64,000 nt of DNA from JAAYED01 sp040772225 (GCA_040772225.1 JAXGYO010000003.1:571595-635594), one strand, 5' to 3'; positions 1-8,588 are shown, numbered from the stretch's first letter. Made by a program: numbers and translations. The notes: generated by a model not told the origin, from the letters alone.

Positions 1-1074
1 CCGCATTTCGCTGGAGCGCACATAGTGCCAGTGTTCCAGCGTGCGCTGCGGGTCATAGGCGCGGTGCGAGGCGTCGCGCTGCATGCGCCGCATCAGGCGC
101 AGGTCCGTCCAGCGGACGTAGCGGCCATCGGGGCCCTTCATCTGGAGCAGCGGCTCGATGTATAGCGTAAAGCGGTGCTCCGGATCGATCCCCTCCATCA
201 TGGGGCCATAGAGGCCGTGCAGGCTGTCGATGAGGATAATGTCATCGGGGCCGATCTGCATGGGGGTCTGATCCAGCTGCCGCCTGCCCGTCTTGAAGTC
301 ATAGTAAGGGATCCGAACCGTGTCGCCGGCGATCAGGGCTTTGAGGTGCTCGTTGATCAGGGCGAGATCGAGCGCCTGGGGCGTCTCATAATCATAGTCG
401 CCGAACTCGTCCACCGGGTGCTCTTCGAGGTCGTAAAAGTAGTGATCGACCGTGAGAGGCACCAGCCTGAGGCCCATCTCTGTCAGCAGGTTGCTGAGCT
501 TGATCGTGGTGGTGGTCTTGCCGGAGGAAGAGGGGCCGGCGACGACCGCCAGGCGAATCTCGCCCCGCCGCTCGTGGATCATGTCCGCAGCGAGCGCGAT
601 ATCGGCCTTGTAGGCAGCGTCGGACTCTGTAACGATGTCCGCGAACTCGCCCCGCGCGATGCGCTCATTTAGCTGTTCTACGGTCTGCACGCCATGATCG
701 ATGCTCCAGTTGAGCACCTCATAGATCTTGCGCCAGGGGATGTTCTGACGGGCCAGCGCCTCGTGCCTTTGTCGCTGCTGGCGGCGGCGGGCGCGCTCGT
801 CGCGGTAGAGGATATAGGCCTTGGCGGTGCGCGCGTGGCCGTTCTTGATCAAGACGGTCTCGACGATGTCCTGAATCTCCTCCACGTGAGGGAGAACACC
901 TTCAGGCGTCTGAGTTTCCAACTGGGCGACGACCCTGGCGGCCAGATCCTCGGCCACCGCGCGGTCTCGCCCGCCTACGGAAACGGCGGCGCGATAGATC
1001 GCGTTGGTGATACGGTCCTGGTTAAAGGGGACAACAGCCCCGGTACGTTTGATTACGGAAGTGATCGGCGCCAT
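1..1074 (-). CDS. ATP-cone / uridine kinase-like (PRK family) P-loop kinase, 3' end off the window
   Basis: The minus-strand frame is open from an ATG at 1074 to the left edge, so the C-terminus is missing. The first ~90 residues look like an ATP-cone (KRTGAVVPFNQDRI), the nucleotide-sensing module best known from ribonucleotide reductases. A P-loop kinase domain follows, with a Walker A motif AGPSSSGKTTT near residue 180 and the uridine kinase/phosphoribulokinase-type segments VDHYFYD and DSLHGLYGPMM. The combination suggests a nucleoside or similar small-molecule kinase under nucleotide control, but the substrate cannot be read from the sequence. It lies 82 bases downstream of the nucleotidase gene on the same strand, which fits nucleotide metabolism. 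The fold call is firm; the substrate is unknown. Confidence 0.85.
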   Translation of the reverse strand, partial: MAPITSVIKRTGAVVPFNQDRITNAIYRAAVSVGGRDRAVAEDLAARVVAQLETQTPEGVLPHVEEIQDIVETVLIKNGHARTAKAYILYRDERARRRQQRQRHEALARQNIPWRKIYEVLNWSIDHGVQTVEQLNERIARGEFADIVTESDAAYKADIALAADMIHERRGEIRLAVVAGPSSSGKTTTTIKLSNLLTEMGLRLVPLTVDHYFYDLEEHPVDEFGDYDYETPQALDLALINEHLKALIAGDTVRIPYYDFKTGRRQLDQTPMQIGPDDIILIDSLHGLYGPMMEGIDPEHRFTLYIEPLLQMKGPDGRYVRWTDLRLMRRMQRDASHRAYDPQRTLEHWHYVRSSEMR

Positions 1075-1155
1075 ACGTATAACTCCTGTGTACAGCAGAC
1101 GATGCTGCCCCGGCACGCCATCGTGGCGCGCGCAGTGCTCATTCCGGAACGTCCG

Positions 1156-2214
1156 CTACTCGGGGTATTCGCCATAGTAGCGCTGGACGAGTTCTTTGAT
1201 CTCTGGGTTGTCAGCGACATCCGGTCGCATGTATAGAATCTGGTGCTGTTTGAGGGCATACCCGTCTTCGGATGGCTTCAGGTCGAGCCTTCCCAACCAC
1301 TCGCCATCGTAGCCTGCCTGCACGAAAACAGTGTCCCCGGTGGTCTGTGCCTCGGTGAGCACATAGCGCTCGTTACCGCCCACGATCACGTCGATGCCTG
1401 GCACGCCGTAAGCGAGGGAGGCGGCATCCTGTGACCCCATCCGGGCCAACACCACAATCAGGTCGACCTGGGAGTCGATCTCAGAGATGTATCCGCTGAG
1501 CGTCTGCTTCGCCTCGAGGATCGTGACGCCAGGCCAGGAAGATTCGAGTCCTTGAAGTGCGGAGGCATCGGTAATACCGATCACACCAAAGCGCACGCCC
1601 CCACGCTCGATGATGGCGTAGGGCTCCAGCACGGGCTCGCCCGATACGCTGTCCACCATATTGGCCGATAGGACTGGAAACGTTGCTTCGCCGATACGCT
1701 GGCGCAGCACCTCAGGCCCTTTCATCAGTTCACCGGTGCCAACACCCAGGGCATCGTACCCCATGGCATTCATGGCGTGAACGATAACGCGTCCCTCACT
1801 GCGCAGAGAGAGCGGGTCTCCCATCAGTGTGTTGCCCGAGTCGACCACCAGCAAGGCACCCTCGACGCTGTCGCGTGTCTGCTCAATCAGGCTGGCCCGC
1901 CGGGCCAACCCACCCATGGGCACGCCTCAACCGCAGGGGTCTACTTTGCCATGCACATCGTTCGTCAGGAGGATCGTGACGGTCTCTGCGCCGGGCGCAG
2001 CAGGTCCGCCCTGGTCTGGTCCGGGATTGGCAGGCGAGGTGGTTGTTGCCGGTGGCACGGTTTGCGGCAGTGCGGTCTCGGGAAGGCGGGCGGTGCGCTC
2101 CTCTGGAACACTCTGGGGCGTGCGGGCGGCAGGGGTCCCCATGTCGCAGCCGGCGAGTAATGCTATGGCAAACAGCGCAACCAGGAGGACGAGGAAAGTG
2201 CTCCGGTGTTGCAT
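1156..2214 (-). CDS. 5'-nucleotidase/UshA-like metallophosphoesterase lipoprotein with an in-frame TGA (candidate selenoprotein)
   Basis: The start is placed at ATG 2214, giving a lipoprotein signal MQHRSTFLVLLVALFAIALL followed by AGC. A Thr/Pro-rich linker leads into the calcineurin-like metallophosphoesterase motif LLTNDVHGKVDPCG. The next codon is TGA (1927-1929). The same frame then continues without another stop as GVPMGGLARRASL and on to 1156, including the expected DSGNTLMGD, GVGTGEL and VIGITD blocks. In the UshA/5'-nucleotidase relatives that I recall, this spot reads PCGC followed by a short gap and GGLARRA, so TGA replaces a conserved Cys. Two readings are possible: recoding as selenocysteine, supported by a hairpin just downstream (1890-1910), or a single nonsense mutation. 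The substrate would be a nucleotide or other phosphomonoester outside the cytoplasmic membrane. An ATG at 2238 is an alternative start. No sel genes are in the window. Confidence 0.75.
1890..1910 (-). promoter_or_regulatory. SECIS-like hairpin downstream of the in-frame TGA
   Basis: In the mRNA sense the sequence GGUUGGCCC GGC GGGCCAGCC folds into a 9-bp stem (one G-U pair) with a three-base loop GGC. The loop begins 25 nucleotides after the UGA at 1929-1927. Bacterial SECIS elements are small hairpins inside the coding region, with a short apical loop carrying an early G about 16-37 nucleotides after the UGA. This hairpin meets those loose criteria. GC-rich coding DNA makes chance hairpins common, so this is supporting evidence only. 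Confidence 0.4.
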
Positions 2215-2435
2215 AGTCTCCTTGATCGTTTCGTCCATCCTTGCCGGGGCCTTCACAATGACAGGGCCTCGGATGGACATAACAGTAATGTCCCCTCATT
2301 ATAAGGCCGAGGGCGTAGCTGTCAACTTTTCGGGCAACACCGGTTTCTAAGCGGCTATGCCAGACAGGATTGACAGCTTCTGCCCGCTCTGCTATACTGG
2401 CCGCCGTCGGATGGAGAGGCGCCATCTACAGCTGT

Positions 2436-2518
2436 GGAGGGATGGCAGAGTGGTTTATTGCGGCGGTCTTGAAAACCGTTGATCGCAAGATCCGGGGGTT
2501 CGAATCCCTCTCCCTCCG
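2436..2518 (+). tRNA. tRNA-Ser (anticodon UGA)
   Basis: A complete class II tRNA can be folded. The acceptor arms GGAGGGA (2436-2442) and TCCCTCC (2511-2517) pair, with discriminator G2518. The anticodon loop CTTGAAA carries TGA at 2470-2472. There is a long variable arm, as expected for serine tRNAs, and a T-loop GGTTCGAAT. CCA is not encoded. It is the first of a tandem Ser-Ser-Arg tRNA group. Confidence 0.95.
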
Positions 2519-2538
2519 CCTCTCGGTCTGTGTTCGTG

Positions 2539-2627
2539 GGGGAGGTGCCGGAGTGGACGATCGGGGCCGCCTGCTAAGTGGTTGCAGGGGTAACTCTCTG
2601 CCCAGGGTTCGAATCCCTGCCTCCCCG
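2539..2627 (+). tRNA. tRNA-Ser (anticodon GCU)
   Basis: The acceptor arms GGGGAGG (2539-2545) and CCTCCCC (2620-2626) pair, with discriminator G2627. The anticodon loop CTGCTAA has GCT at 2573-2575. A long variable arm and a T-arm CAGGG-TTCGAAT-CCCTG are present. It reads AGC/AGU serine codons and lies 20 bases after the tRNA-Ser(UGA), probably in one transcript. I checked whether it might be tRNA-Sec; the anticodon excludes that. Confidence 0.95.
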
Positions 2628-2714
2628 CTGTGATAGAGTGCCTGGCCTGGAGGGCGTGCGGTGATTTGGCACGCACCGGTGCGTGTGCTAAAATGGCGTT
2701 GTCAGGTACTGCTT

Positions 2715-2788
2715 GCGCCCGTACCTCAATTGGATAGAGGGCCGGTCTACGAAACCGTAAGTTGGGCGTTCGAGCCGCCCCGGGCGCA
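2715..2788 (+). tRNA. tRNA-Arg (anticodon ACG)
   Basis: The acceptor arms GCGCCCG (2715-2721) and CGGGCGC (2781-2787) pair, with discriminator A2788. The anticodon loop CTACGAA has ACG at 2749-2751; the first A would be deaminated to inosine by TadA. A strong terminator follows directly, ending the tRNA transcript. Confidence 0.95.
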
Positions 2789-2790
2789 CA

Positions 2791-2824
2791 AAAAGGCACC
2801 ACCACCCGTGGTGCTTTTTTTCTT
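2791..2824 (+). terminator. Rho-independent terminator after the tRNA cluster
   Basis: A 7-bp stem GCACCAC/GTGGTGC (2796-2802 and 2808-2814) with a five-base loop CACCC is preceded by an A run and followed by TTTTTTTCTTT. This is a canonical intrinsic terminator for the Ser-Ser-Arg tRNA unit. Confidence 0.9.
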
Positions 2825-2874
2825 TACAGGCGGCCGTTTCCTGGGATTCCGGGTCTGGTTCGGAGGGAGGCTAG

Positions 2875-3279
2875 ATGAAGCAGTTGCTCAAGCACGTGAT
2901 GAGCTTTGAGGACGTCAACTGGTGGATGCTGGCAGGGGGCATGGCCCTGAATGTCGGCATCGCAGCCATCGCGACGATCCTGGGCGCCTACTGGTCGCTG
3001 TCCGAGACGACGGCTGAGTTCTACGCGCTCTACGGCCCTCCGCTGATGCTGTTGGGCGTCTTTTTGGCGACGCTTTTGGCCGGAGCGCTCGTATCGCGTA
3101 TGGCCTACCAGGTGCCGCTCAGGCACGCCTTTCTTTCCAGCCTGGGTGCAGCGGGGGCCTTTGTATTTGGAGCCGTGATCGCGCTCAACTATATGCTGCT
3201 GCTGCTCGCTGTGGTGGCTGTGCTGGGAAACGTCAATGGCGCCATGTTGGCTCTGCCGAAACCTCACCGGAGGTTGTAG
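2875..3279 (+). CDS. Small integral membrane protein, unknown function
   Basis: The product is 134 residues with an excellent Shine-Dalgarno (GGAGGGAGG, spacer of a few bases) before ATG 2875. The N-terminus (MKQLLKHVMSFEDVNWW) is amphipathic. Four hydrophobic segments follow at about residues 20-45, 55-75, 85-105 and 108-125, and the C-terminus is short and basic. I see no catalytic motif and do not recognise the family. It sits between two tRNA transcription units on the same strand. Confidence 0.7.
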   Translation: MKQLLKHVMSFEDVNWWMLAGGMALNVGIAAIATILGAYWSLSETTAEFYALYGPPLMLLGVFLATLLAGALVSRMAYQVPLRHAFLSSLGAAGAFVFGAVIALNYMLLLLAVVAVLGNVNGAMLALPKPHRRL

Positions 3280-3332
3280 CGGGCGGCGGGGGATTTTGCC
3301 GCATCGCTGACGCATGTTATACTTGCGCCAGT

Positions 3333-3404
3333 GCCCCCTTAGCTCAGTGGATAGAGCACCAGCCTCCGGAGCTGGTGGCAGGCGTTCGAGTCGCCTAGGG
3401 GGTA
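3333..3404 (+). tRNA. tRNA-Arg (anticodon CCG)
   Basis: The acceptor arms GCCCCCT and AGGGGGT pair (G-U at the first position), with discriminator A3404. The D-loop is AGCTCAGTGGATAGAGC. The anticodon stem CCAGC/GCTGG encloses CTCCGGA with anticodon CCG at 3366-3368. It reads CGG. Its 3' end is only 4 bases from the convergent stop of the PrmC-TsaC gene. Confidence 0.95.
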
Positions 3405-3408
3405 CTTG

Positions 3409-4956
3409 CTATACCTCGAGATCGGGCAGAATCTCACGCAAGGCTTCCACATCCAGTGCCCCTTGCCGCAGCAGCCGCGGTGGGGAGACGCTGAGATCCA
3501 CGATCGATGATGCTACCCCTTGAGGGCACGTGCCACCGTCCAACACCAGGTCCACGCGACCTGCCAGATCGGCCAGGGCTTCCTGTGCGCTCGTGGGAGC
3601 GGGTCTTCCCGATACATTCGCGCTGGTCACGGCCAGTGCACCCCCAGCGGCAGCGATGAGTGCTATCGCAGCGGGGTGATCGGGCAGGCGCACGGCCACT
3701 GTGTTTCGCCCCGAAGTCAGCCTTTCTGGCAGATTGGGCTGGCGGGGCAGGACGATGGTGAGGCCGCCTGGCCAGAAACGCCTTGAAAGCTCCTCGAACG
3801 CGTCTGGCAGGCGCCTGGCCACAGCGGTCACCTTCTCGGGCCCAGAAACAAGCACAGGGATGGCCAGTTCAGAGGGCCGCCCCTTGGCGCGGTATAGCCG
3901 CTCCAGCGCGGGCCCGCTCCACAGATCGCAACCGACGCCATAGACCGTGTCGGTGGGAAAGACCACGAGCTCGCCGCGGCGCAGCGTCCTCACCGCCTGC
4001 GCGATAGCGCGGGGATCATCTGCCGGCAGCACCTGTGTCTCGTACTGCTCCGTCCGCGAGTCTTTCATCGTCACCTCCGCCCTCTCGATGCGAATCACCC
4101 GTTCCCATCCGGCCAGGTCGCGCAACACCTGTACACTGGCGTCAGGCAGCGTCTGTTGGGCGGATGCCACCAGCGCCTGTGCCTGGCGGGGATTGCACTC
4201 CAGCAGGGCCAGACCCGGCCGGGCGAGCGTCGTGGGAAGGGTCGCGATGAGCCTCTCAATCAGTGCGGTGCCTCCGGGCCCGCCGTCCAGGGCCAGGCGA
4301 GGTTCGTGTTTCTGTATGCTGGCCTGTAGCTCTGGCCATGTCTCGGGGTCGATGTAGGGCAGGTTGGCCACGATGAGGTCAAAGGAGCCTGGCACTGTGC
4401 TGAGGAGGTCCGATTGCACAAACTGGATGCGCTCTTGCAGCATGTAGCGCTGTGCGTTCGCTCTCGCGACGGTCAGGGCGGCCGGAGAGATATCCGTTGC
4501 CCATACCTCCGCAGCGGGTAAATGTCGCGCCAGCACGACGGCGAGCGCACCGCTGCCTGTGCCGACATCGACGACGCGCAACTTTCCGGTGCGACTGCCC
4601 GCCCAGGCCAGCGCCTCTTCCACGATCTGCTCCGTCTCCGGGCGCGGGATCAGGACTGCAGGCGTGACGTGCAGCGTGACGTCGTAAAAGGCGCGTTCGC
4701 CGGTCAGGTAGGGGATGGGCACGTCATCCAGCGCGCGGCGCACCAGCTCTGTATAACGGGTCGCCTGGTCTGGGGTCAGGCAGGTGTTCCAATCGATAAG
4801 GAGCCGGGGACGGTCCACCTGGAGCAGGTGAGACAGCAGCAGTTCGGCGTCCAGACGCGGTGATTCGGCCTGATGTGCCACAAAGAGGCGGATCGCCCAG
4901 TGCAGGGCATCGTGAACACGCGAAGGGCAGGGTTCGGCGGGGGACAGGCCGCCCAC
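3409..4956 (-). CDS. prmC-tsaC: PrmC (RF glutamine methyltransferase) fused to TsaC/Sua5/YrdC (threonylcarbamoyl-AMP synthase)
   Basis: One uninterrupted frame encodes two enzymes. Residues ~1-290 are PrmC, with the SAM-binding motif VVDVGTGSGALAVVLA and the NPPY-type motif in the form NLPY. PrmC methylates the GGQ glutamine of release factors and lies directly behind prfA, a classic pairing. Residues ~300-515 are a YrdC/Sua5 domain (FPTDTVYGVGC, KGRPSELAIPVLV, VTSANVSG), which makes threonylcarbamoyl-AMP for the t6A modification of tRNA. The start is GTG 4956, just downstream of the prfA stop. An internal ATG at 4068 with a near-perfect Shine-Dalgarno (GGAGGTGACG before ATG) lies exactly at the domain border. 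A separate TsaC of 219 residues (3409-4068) could therefore also be made. Confidence 0.92.
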   Translation of the reverse strand: MGGLSPAEPCPSRVHDALHWAIRLFVAHQAESPRLDAELLLSHLLQVDRPRLLIDWNTCLTPDQATRYTELVRRALDDVPIPYLTGERAFYDVTLHVTPAVLIPRPETEQIVEEALAWAGSRTGKLRVVDVGTGSGALAVVLARHLPAAEVWATDISPAALTVARANAQRYMLQERIQFVQSDLLSTVPGSFDLIVANLPYIDPETWPELQASIQKHEPRLALDGGPGGTALIERLIATLPTTLARPGLALLECNPRQAQALVASAQQTLPDASVQVLRDLAGWERVIRIERAEVTMKDSRTEQYETQVLPADDPRAIAQAVRTLRRGELVVFPTDTVYGVGCDLWSGPALERLYRAKGRPSELAIPVLVSGPEKVTAVARRLPDAFEELSRRFWPGGLTIVLPRQPNLPERLTSGRNTVAVRLPDHPAAIALIAAAGGALAVTSANVSGRPAPTSAQEALADLAGRVDLVLDGGTCPQGVASSIVDLSVSPPRLLRQGALDVEALREILPDLEV

Positions 4957-4960
4957 GGCG

Positions 4961-6028
4961 TCAGGCTACCTGCGCCAGCAGGCGCGTCTGCTCCTGGGCA
5001 GCGAGTTGCTCGATGAACTCGTCGATCTCGCCCGAGAGGACGCTCTCGAGCTGATAGCTGGAGTAGCCGATGCGATGGTCGGTAACGCGGTTCTGCGGAA
5101 AGTTGTACGTGCGGATCTTTTCGCTGCGTTCGCCGGTGCCTACCTGCGCCCGGCGCTCCTCGTCGCGCTCGTTGAACAGGGTGCTGTACTGGAGATCGTA
5201 GAGGCGCGCCCGGAGCACGTCCATGGCGCGCGCCTTGTTCTGCAACTGTGAACGCTCGTTCTGGCACTGGACGACCAGGCCGGTGGGAAGATGCGTGATG
5301 CGTACAGCAGAATCGGTGGTGTTGACACTCTGGCCGCCCTTGCCCCCGGAGCGATAGATGTCGATGCGCAGATCATTCTCATCGATCTGCAGCTCGAATT
5401 CGTCCGCCTGAGGGAGGACCGCCACCGTGGCGGTGGAGGTGTGGATGCGGCCGCTGGTCTCGGTGACAGGTACGCGCTGAACGCGATGAACGCCGCTCTC
5501 GAACTTGAGCCTTGAGTAGGCGCCGCGCCCTTTGACCTCGAAAACGATCTCTTTGTAGCCACCGATGCCTGTCTCGTTGGCGCTCAGGAGGTTGGTCTTC
5601 CAGCCCTGCGCCGCTGCGTACATGGTGTACATGCGGTACAAATCCGCCGCGAAAAGCCCGGCCTCGTCGCCGCCTGCGCCTGCGCGAATCTCGACGATCA
5701 CGTTCTTGGCGTCACGCGGGTCCTGGGGCACGAGCAACTCCTGGAGCTCCGCCGAGTTCGCCTCCAGTTCCTGCTCGATTCGCGCGATCTCGTCATCGAT
5801 CATGGCCAACATATCTGCGTCATCCTCCTCCTCGCGGAGGGCGCGCGCATCTGCCAGCTCCTGATTCAGAGCCTCATAGCGGCGATACACCTGGACGATG
5901 GCGGCGACTTCGGCCTGCTCCTGTCCGTAGGTGCGCAGCAGGTTGGGATCGCTGATCACCTCCGGCGAGGACAACAGGCGGTTCAGCTCATCATATCGCG
6001 CTACAATCGCGCCGACCTTCTCAAACAT
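4961..6028 (-). CDS. prfA: Peptide chain release factor 1
   Basis: Class I release factor for UAA and UAG. The N-terminal helical domain MFEKVGAIVARYDELNRLL is followed by the PCRF domain and the catalytic loop motif SGGKGGQSVNTTDSAVR, whose GGQ glutamine is the PrmC substrate. The 355-residue length is normal for RF1. ATG 6028 is preferred, matching the usual N-terminus; GTG 6046 in the same frame would add six residues. The prmC-tsaC start follows the stop codon within a few bases, so the two are very likely cotranscribed. Confidence 0.95.
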   Translation of the reverse strand: MFEKVGAIVARYDELNRLLSSPEVISDPNLLRTYGQEQAEVAAIVQVYRRYEALNQELADARALREEEDDADMLAMIDDEIARIEQELEANSAELQELLVPQDPRDAKNVIVEIRAGAGGDEAGLFAADLYRMYTMYAAAQGWKTNLLSANETGIGGYKEIVFEVKGRGAYSRLKFESGVHRVQRVPVTETSGRIHTSTATVAVLPQADEFELQIDENDLRIDIYRSGGKGGQSVNTTDSAVRITHLPTGLVVQCQNERSQLQNKARAMDVLRARLYDLQYSTLFNERDEERRAQVGTGERSEKIRTYNFPQNRVTDHRIGYSSYQLESVLSGEIDEFIEQLAAQEQTRLLAQVA

Positions 6029-6117
6029 CGTGTCAGGATCTCCCACGTATAGCTCTCGCTCGACACATGATTATACCAGTGATGCAGCCGTGGCGCGAAA
6101 CATGGTCACCGGTGGCA

Positions 6118-7203
6118 CTAACGCGTTTGGGCCTGGTACGGTCGCTGCGGGGCATGTGGCGTCAGCGTGTCGGCACGCGCAACTCGCCAGACAGCGCCAG
6201 ATGCGACGATCACGCGGGCGAGGGCGGCGTCCACCCACATACCTGCCATCTTGCTGTCCGCCTGGATGCGCGCATTGAGGAGCAGGTCTACTCGTCCCTC
6301 TATCGGGGGGATGTCATTCTGCCAGTCTGTTTGCCCCAGCGCCGTGAAGCTGACTTTGGCGGAGGCGTTCGCGGAGGAGGCGTGGAATTTCAGGTGAGCC
6401 ACGGGAGCACCGTGCTCGCGCAAGGTCTCTACGACCGCATCGATCACACGAATGATCTCTGCGCGGCCGCCGGTGCCCAGATCCGCGGTCAGCGCCCGAT
6501 CCACCCAGGCGAGCTGGGTCTCGCCCGCGCCGTACCGGTCATAGTCGATGGGGATCGCAAAGGCGGGCGCCGGTGCCCCGCCGCTCTCGACGAGGTCTCG
6601 CCATCGGGACACCTCTGTGGCATGGAGCGAGTTCTGGGAGATCATCGGGGTGCCGGGGAGCCTTGCGCGTGCCAGTTCTTCGAGCTCCGCCCGTGCTTTG
6701 GCGTCCAGCAGGTCCGCCTTGTTCAGGATGAGCACGCCTGCCTCATCCAGCTGCCGGTCCAGGATATACAGCACCTGGTCGCTAAAGGGCAGGGGCTCGC
6801 CGCGCAATCGTCGCAGCAGCAGCCTGCTGTCAGTGAACACTGACAGGCTTTCACAGCGGATATCCAGGTCGGGGCGCGCGCGCAGGGGAAGGACGACCGT
6901 GGCGATCAGATCCGCGCAGGAGCCGACCGATTCAGCATAGATGACCTCGGGGCGTGCATTGGCGTTCAGCTCGGTGAGCACATCCAGTAGCTGGTCGAAG
7001 GAGCAGCAGAAGCAGCCGCCAGTGACCTGGACCACAGGGATGTGCTCTGCCTGTACAAAGGCGGTATCCACCAGAAAGCGGCCCTGGTCGTTGGTCACGA
7101 TGCCCACCCGCTCGCCGCGGGCGATGTGCTGCTGTGCCGCCTTTACGATTGCCGTCGTCTTGCCGCTGCCCAGGAACCCGTTGACGAGATGGATGCGGGT
7201 CAT
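6118..7203 (-). CDS. G3E (CobW/YjiA-like) P-loop GTPase
   Basis: The product is 361 residues, starting MTRIHLVNGFLGSGKTTAIV with a G3E-type Walker A. The CxCC metal-binding motif is in GGCFCC near residue 73, and NKADLL is the guanine-specificity motif. G3E GTPases act as metallochaperones or insertases for zinc, nickel or cobalamin enzymes. The start codon overlaps the stop of the upstream UroD-thioredoxin gene by ATGA, so the two are translationally coupled. That coupling suggests the GTPase serves the methyltransferase-like partner, by metal loading or cofactor reactivation. This is inference; the metal is not known. Confidence 0.88.
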   Translation of the reverse strand: MTRIHLVNGFLGSGKTTAIVKAAQQHIARGERVGIVTNDQGRFLVDTAFVQAEHIPVVQVTGGCFCCSFDQLLDVLTELNANARPEVIYAESVGSCADLIATVVLPLRARPDLDIRCESLSVFTDSRLLLRRLRGEPLPFSDQVLYILDRQLDEAGVLILNKADLLDAKARAELEELARARLPGTPMISQNSLHATEVSRWRDLVESGGAPAPAFAIPIDYDRYGAGETQLAWVDRALTADLGTGGRAEIIRVIDAVVETLREHGAPVAHLKFHASSANASAKVSFTALGQTDWQNDIPPIEGRVDLLLNARIQADSKMAGMWVDAALARVIVASGAVWRVARADTLTPHAPQRPYQAQTR

Positions 7204-8588
7204 TGGGGACCTTTGCTGTGCCGCGTGATGGCCTCCTCCAGCAGGGCCAGCAACTCGCGGTTACCGGGGATAATGGAAGAGAACGCCAGGGTTCCGTCGA
7301 TGAGGATGCAGGGCAGGTTAGTGATGCCCATCTTTTTCATGCGGGCGACGTTCTCCGGCACGGTGATCTTGTACTCGACCATGTCCACCCGGCCGCCGAG
7401 CTCCGCAGTGGCACGTTGCGCGGCGCCCAGCATATAGCCGCAGGCCGGGCAGGTATCCGAGTCCAGCGTAAAGACCTCCATCAAAGGACGCTCCAGCTTG
7501 GCGTACTGAGGAACGTCGATCTGGTAGTCGACTTGCGGGGCGTGATAGTGCGCCATCACCTCGCGGTATCGCGCGGGATCGCGCACGGCCTCCACCACAC
7601 CGATGACGTTCTCTACCGGTATGTCGTAGGGCATGTCGCAGCCCGGGGCCAGGATCAGGTTGTGCGTGTCCACCGCTGCCAGCGTATCGACCACCCACTT
7701 GATGTTGTCCTGCTGTGATCCCAGCAGCATAACGGTGGTCAACGGGATGTTCCCGCCGATGGTGATTCCGTGCCGGTCGGTGATCTCCTTGGCCGCCGCC
7801 AGATCGATGTTCTCATCGATGCAGATGGCGTCGGGCGCGGTGTGGCACATCACATCCATATTCTTGGTAGCATCTCCGCAGACAAAGAGCGAGGAAGGTA
7901 CGCCTCGTTGGCGCAGGTCTGCAAAAAGGCTGCTGAGGGGCGCCTGGAGAAATGCTGCAAAGGTGCGTGGGGATATCTGCGACACCAGCGGGTCCACATA
8001 CGCGATGACATCTATGCCGGCGTCTATGTACAGATCGGCCATGCGGGCGGCGACGCGCGTTGCATAGTCCAGCAGCGCGGTGACGTATGCTGGATCATCG
8101 AACATGTCCATAAAGATGTCGGTGCCGCGCAGATGCGAAGCCAGCGTCAACGGTCCGCAGACGAGGCCGTACAGCGCTGTGCGCTCCCCTACCTCAGCCT
8201 TGAGGCGCGACATCGCCTCCAGGACCACAGGCAGACGGCCCTGGTGCCGTTCCGGTAGCATGGTGGGGATGTCCTTGCGAACCGCCAGCGGATGTGTCGC
8301 CACAGAGGGTGGGGCCTTGGACGCCCAGGCCAACTCGCAACCCAGGATCTCCGCCTCCAGTTGAAGATCAAAGACGACGGGTTGCCCATCGGGATCATAG
8401 AGCGCATTGACCCTCAGCAGGGCTTCCACGAGCGCGTCCGCATCCCTGAGGAGGGTGGTGGCGTCGGTCCCGGTGAGCCTTCCGGCGTGGACTCCTGCAA
8501 AGGGCAGCCAGGGCACTGATGGAAGTGTTTCGTGGGCCAGGGCGGCGAGCAGGAGTTCGCGGCCGCTGGTGTTCCGATCATGATTCAT
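7200..8588 (-). CDS. Uroporphyrinogen decarboxylase-fold methyltransferase (MtaA/MtbA-like) with C-terminal thioredoxin-like domain
   Basis: Residues ~1-350 resemble the UroD superfamily branch that includes methylcobalamin:coenzyme M methyltransferases (ELLLAALAHETLPSVPWLPF near the start, later APGCDMPYDIPVENV). Residues ~375-460 form a thioredoxin-like redox domain with a CxxC in SDTCPACGYMLG and a conserved NLPCILIDG strand. The start is ATG 8588, preceded by GAGGAGACACC. True haem-pathway HemE proteins have no redox tail, so this is more likely a corrinoid- or thiol-dependent methyl transfer protein. It is coupled by an ATGA overlap to a G3E GTPase. The substrate is unknown. Confidence 0.8.
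   Translation of the reverse strand: MNHDRNTSGRELLLAALAHETLPSVPWLPFAGVHAGRLTGTDATTLLRDADALVEALLRVNALYDPDGQPVVFDLQLEAEILGCELAWASKAPPSVATHPLAVRKDIPTMLPERHQGRLPVVLEAMSRLKAEVGERTALYGLVCGPLTLASHLRGTDIFMDMFDDPAYVTALLDYATRVAARMADLYIDAGIDVIAYVDPLVSQISPRTFAAFLQAPLSSLFADLRQRGVPSSLFVCGDATKNMDVMCHTAPDAICIDENIDLAAAKEITDRHGITIGGNIPLTTVMLLGSQQDNIKWVVDTLAAVDTHNLILAPGCDMPYDIPVENVIGVVEAVRDPARYREVMAHYHAPQVDYQIDVPQYAKLERPLMEVFTLDSDTCPACGYMLGAAQRATAELGGRVDMVEYKITVPENVARMKKMGITNLPCILIDGTLAFSSIIPGNRELLALLEEAITRHSKGPQ

Noticed and set aside
2539..2627. Possible tRNA-Sec, because of its long variable arm near the candidate selenoprotein
   Set aside because: The anticodon is GCU and the acceptor stem is a normal 7 bp; it is tRNA-Ser.
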